Assembly: GCA_937877655.1 (NCBI GenBank)
Contig: CALFJC010000168.1
Location: 1-62,245 of the forward strand
DNA length: 62,245 nucleotides
Direction: 5' to 3'
DNA from: an uncultured Selenomonadales bacterium
GTDB taxonomy: Bacteria > Bacillota > Negativicutes > Selenomonadales > Selenomonadaceae
A program made the translations under genes and the position numbers. Below the pieces are notes generated by a model. It saw nothing but the letters and a program-made list of their open reading frames with translations. It searched no databases and had not been told where the DNA came from. This document shows positions 59,890 to 62,245 of the stretch, one piece after another. Numbering within the stretch: position 1 is the first letter of the stretch; each line of letters begins with the position of its first letter.

Positions 59890-61419
59890 ATGGCGACAGT
59901 TCAAGAAAAAATTGCCTTAATGCACTCCAAGAAGGAACATATTCTTCAAGGCGGCGGCAAGGCAAGAATTGATAAGCAACATGAAAAGGGCAAAATGACT
60001 GCTCGCGAACGTATTGAAATGTTCTTCGACGAGGGAACTTTCATTGAACTCGATATGTTCGTTAAGCATCGTTGTACAAATTTCGGACAGGATAAAAAAG
60101 ATCTGCCCGGCGAAGGCGTCGTAACGGGTTACGGCACTGTTGACGGACGTTTGGTTTATGCTTTCGCGCAGGATTTCACTGTTGAAGGCGGCTCTCTCGG
60201 CGAAAAACACGCTCACAAAATCTGGAAAGTTATGGATTTGGCAATGAAAATGGGCGCACCTTTAATCGGCATAAACGATTCGGGCGGCGCACGCATTCAA
60301 GAGGCTGTTGACGCACTCAGCGGCTACGCGGGAATTTTCTTCCGCAACACGGCGGCGAGCGGCGTTATCCCGCAAATTTCCGTTATCATGGGTCCCTGCG
60401 CGGGCGGCGCGGTTTATTCCCCTGCCATTACCGATTTTATCTACATGGTAAAAAATACCAGCCAAATGTTCATCACGGGACCTGCGGTTATCAAATCGGT
60501 TACGGCGGAAGAAGTTACGGCTGAAGAACTCGGCGGCGCAATGACTCATAACAGTCGTTCGGGCGTTGCACATTTCGCGGCGGAGAACGAAAAAGATTGT
60601 ATCGAACAAATTCGTTATCTGTTGAGTTTTCTGCCCAGCAACAATCTTGAAGATGCTCCGCTTGTCGAAACAGACGACGATCCCGACCGTCAAGACGAAG
60701 AATTAAATACGATTATCCCCGACAATCCCAACGCGCCTTACGACATGAAAGACGTTATCAGAATGATTGTCGACAACGGCGAGTTTTATGAAGTTCATCA
60801 ACATTTCGCAACGAACATTATCACATGCTTTGCTCGCTTCGGCGGACGAAGTGTCGGCATTATCGCGAATCAACCTGCGGTAATGGCGGGCTGTCTCGAC
60901 GTTGACGCTTCGGATAAATCTGCGCGGTTCATAAGATTTTGCGACGCCTTCAATCTGCCGCTCGTGAATCTCGTTGACGTTCCGGGATTTTTGCCGGGCG
61001 TTGACCAAGAATATAACGGCATAATTCGTCACGGCGCGAAAATGCTTTACGCTTATTCGGAGGCAACTGTTCCGAAAGTTACGGTTATCACGCGCAAAGC
61101 TTACGGCGGCTCTTATATCGCGATGTGCTGTCGCGAACTCGGCGCGGATCAAGTTATGGCTTGGCCTTCAGCTGAAATTGCGGTTATGGGACCTGCGGGT
61201 GCGGCGAATATCATTTTCCGCAAAGATCCCGAAAAGGACAAGAAAACTGCCGAATACGTCGAAGAATTTGCGACTCCTTACAAGGCGGCTGAACGCGGTT
61301 ATGCAGATATGGTTATCGAGCCGAAAGAAACTCGTCCGCTTGTCATTACCGCGCTGAATGCTCTCGCCAGCAAACGCGAAGTCGGTCCCGCCAAAAAACA
61401 TGGCAATATTCCGTTGTAA
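59890..61419 (+). CDS. mmdA: Methylmalonyl-CoA decarboxylase alpha (carboxyltransferase) subunit
   Basis: The 509-residue product is a crotonase-fold carboxyltransferase. It shows KMTARERIE, GINDSGGARIQEAVDALSGY, the acyl-CoA binding GPCAGGAVYSPA, and, in the second half, LVNLVDVPGFLPGVDQE, YGGSYIAMCCREL and AVMGPAGAANI. It transfers the carboxyl group of methylmalonyl-CoA to the biotin of MmdC, giving propionyl-CoA, before the membrane decarboxylase pumps sodium. It could also serve a propionyl-CoA or glutaconyl-CoA carboxylase, but the neighbouring epimerase and small subunits support MmdA. GAAAGGAGCG precedes the ATG. Confidence 0.92.
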   Translation: MATVQEKIALMHSKKEHILQGGGKARIDKQHEKGKMTARERIEMFFDEGTFIELDMFVKHRCTNFGQDKKDLPGEGVVTGYGTVDGRLVYAFAQDFTVEGGSLGEKHAHKIWKVMDLAMKMGAPLIGINDSGGARIQEAVDALSGYAGIFFRNTAASGVIPQISVIMGPCAGGAVYSPAITDFIYMVKNTSQMFITGPAVIKSVTAEEVTAEELGGAMTHNSRSGVAHFAAENEKDCIEQIRYLLSFLPSNNLEDAPLVETDDDPDRQDEELNTIIPDNPNAPYDMKDVIRMIVDNGEFYEVHQHFATNIITCFARFGGRSVGIIANQPAVMAGCLDVDASDKSARFIRFCDAFNLPLVNLVDVPGFLPGVDQEYNGIIRHGAKMLYAYSEATVPKVTVITRKAYGGSYIAMCCRELGADQVMAWPSAEIAVMGPAGAANIIFRKDPEKDKKTAEYVEEFATPYKAAERGYADMVIEPKETRPLVITALNALASKREVGPAKKHGNIPL

Positions 61420-61503
61420 GGTTATAGGTTATGGGTTTTAGGTTTTAGTTGATGCCTTACACCTAAAACCTAAAACCTAAAACCTAAAACCTAAAACCTG
61501 ACA
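61420..61503. repeat. Heptamer-repeat inverted element (CCTAAAA subtype)
   Basis: The left arm holds GGTTATAGGTTATGGGTTTTAGG and the right arm six CCTAAAA heptamers. It fills the gap between mmdA and the small-subunit gene. Confidence 0.85.
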
Positions 61504-61520
61504 CCTAAGGAGGAATTCCT

Positions 61521-61658
61521 GTGGCAGAAAAAATTAAACCCGAAATAATCGCGGCTATCACGGCGGCTGTTCAAGCAATGTGCGGCGGCGGAAAAGTCGT
61601 TTCGGTTAAAATTAAACGCAATGAAACTTGGGCTCTCGCGTCCAAAATCAAACGCTGA
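61521..61658 (+). CDS. Small subunit of methylmalonyl-CoA decarboxylase (delta/epsilon type)
   Basis: This 45-residue peptide starts at GTG 61521 (GGAGGAATT upstream) and reads EIIAAITAAVQAMCGGGKVV followed by KIKRNETWALASKIKR. It resembles the C-terminal end of the OadG/MmdD delta subunits and the Veillonella epsilon subunit, which stabilise the complex. Its place between mmdA and mmdC matches that cassette. The long N-terminal membrane part of a true delta subunit is missing here, so an epsilon-like subunit is most likely. Confidence 0.75.
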   Translation: MAEKIKPEIIAAITAAVQAMCGGGKVVSVKIKRNETWALASKIKR

Positions 61659-61681
61659 TAAATCTTGGAGGGAAAATTTCA

Positions 61682-62080
61682 ATGGCAATGAAAAAATTTA
61701 ACGTCACCGTGAACGGCACGACTTATGAAGTCGAAGTTGAAGAAGTAAAAGCGGCGGGCTCGGCTCCGAAAGCGGCTCCCGCTCCGAAGGCGACGGCTCC
61801 TGCTCCGGCACCCGCTCCAAAAGCGGCGGCTCCTGCAGCGGCTCCGAAAGTTGCGGCGGGCGCAGGCGAACATTCGATTGATGCTCCCATGCCCGGCAAA
61901 GTTATTAAACTCGTCGCCAACGAAGGGCAAGCCGTCAAAGCGGGCGATGTCCTTTTGATTCTCGAAGCAATGAAAATGCAGAACGAAATTACTGCCGACG
62001 CTGACGGCACGGTTAAAAAATTCAACGTCGCGGCGGGGCAATCCGTCAAAGCTCGCGAATCACTCGTTATTCTCGGCTAA
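61682..62080 (+). CDS. mmdC: Biotin carboxyl carrier protein of methylmalonyl-CoA decarboxylase
   Basis: The 132-residue carrier has a short N-terminal domain (KKFNVTVNGTTYEVEVEE), an Ala/Pro-rich flexible linker (about 25-60) and a biotinyl domain with the target Lys in ILEAMKMQNEI. The lysine receives biotin and moves CO2 from MmdA to the membrane subunit MmdB. ATG 61682 is chosen because TTGGAGGG is close before it. mmdB would be expected next but is not in the window; a terminator follows. Confidence 0.93.
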   Translation: MAMKKFNVTVNGTTYEVEVEEVKAAGSAPKAAPAPKATAPAPAPAPKAAAPAAAPKVAAGAGEHSIDAPMPGKVIKLVANEGQAVKAGDVLLILEAMKMQNEITADADGTVKKFNVAAGQSVKARESLVILG

Positions 62081-62102
62081 AATTTTTCAACGACAATAAA
62101 AA

Positions 62103-62141
62103 GAGTGCGTCTCCGAATCAAAGGCGCACTCTATTTTTTTT
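62103..62141 (+). terminator. Terminator after mmdC
   Basis: GAGTGCG and CGCACTC pair around a 15-base loop and are followed by TATTTTTTTT. Confidence 0.85.
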
Positions 62142-62152
62142 AAGGTGACAAA

Positions 62153-62245
62153 ATGGATTTTGAAAAAATTTTTAAAGCGTTCAAAGCGGCGCAGGCGTCC
62201 GATGATTTTGAAAAGCAAAGCGAAATTATCGCGCAGGTTCATGAA
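62153..62245 (+). CDS. Hypothetical protein, N-terminal part (partial)
   Basis: An open frame starts at ATG 62153 (AAGGTG upstream) and runs to the window edge. The first 31 residues (MDFEKIFKAFKAAQASDDFE then KQSEIIAQVHE) are helical and charged, with no recognised family. It lies after the mmdC terminator, so it may begin a new unit. Confidence 0.5.
   Translation, partial: MDFEKIFKAFKAAQASDDFEKQSEIIAQVHE

Overview
The window looks like chromosomal DNA of an anaerobic, diderm Firmicute of the Negativicutes, most likely Selenomonadales (inference from gene content, no search was run). The clearest support is the succinate-propionate cassette at the right end: a succinate/acetyl-CoA transferase, methylmalonyl-CoA epimerase, and sodium-pump-type methylmalonyl-CoA decarboxylase subunits with a biotin carrier. 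Motility genes (motA, motB), ChW repeats and frequent TTG/GTG starts after strong GGAGG sites fit this assignment.

Layout. 1-4.3 kb: end of tpiA, a tail-anchored coiled-coil protein, gpmI, a fucosyltransferase-like gene with an in-frame C9 tract, and two exported proteins (SYLF, SH3b). 4.3-13.8 kb: acyl-CoA ligase, SWIM-exonuclease fusion, HAD phosphatase, GH13 glucosidase, a Crh-like HPr without the usual histidine, then the minus-strand run motA-motB-acpS-nnr. 13.9-23.0 kb: orphan sucD, aminotransferase, GT17, lysC, a radical SAM enzyme, pth, a hydrolase, tRNA-Pro(CGG) and small hypotheticals. 23.0-28.9 kb: a YdcF-like protein, a VanY-sortase B fusion coupled to a peptide with a double-glycine-type leader, a ThrE-like exporter, a NADAR-type antitoxin homologue and a GIY-YIG-HTH protein.

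30.6-33.2 kb holds a compact putative RiPP locus of His-Xaa-Ser type: a 48-residue peptide ending in a His/Ser cluster, an HxsD-like protein, an HxsB-like SPASM radical SAM enzyme and a coupled methyltransferase; no HxsC is visible. secDF, a GT61-ChW protein and UDP-galactopyranose mutase follow.

38.8-56.9 kb is a surface/secreted-protein island: four very large RTX-type beta-roll proteins plus a remnant, all in one direction, sharing a C-terminal block and internal modules. One carries a HELTH metallopeptidase domain and one a C-type lectin domain; one is split by an in-frame TAG. No type I secretion genes are in the window.

The most notable cross-cutting signal is homopolymeric tracts at switch positions. 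A G10 tract lies inside the 19-bp spacer of the promoter of the lectin RTX gene, a G9 tract inside the 18-bp spacer of the promoter of the leader-type peptide, and a C9 tract inside the fucosyltransferase coding sequence, where loss or gain of one base gives an early stop. Together they suggest slipped-strand phase variation of surface and secreted products. Many gaps also hold heptamer-repeat hairpins (TTAGGAA, TAGGAAC, CCTAAAA families), some of which supply the last codons and stop of the gene before them.
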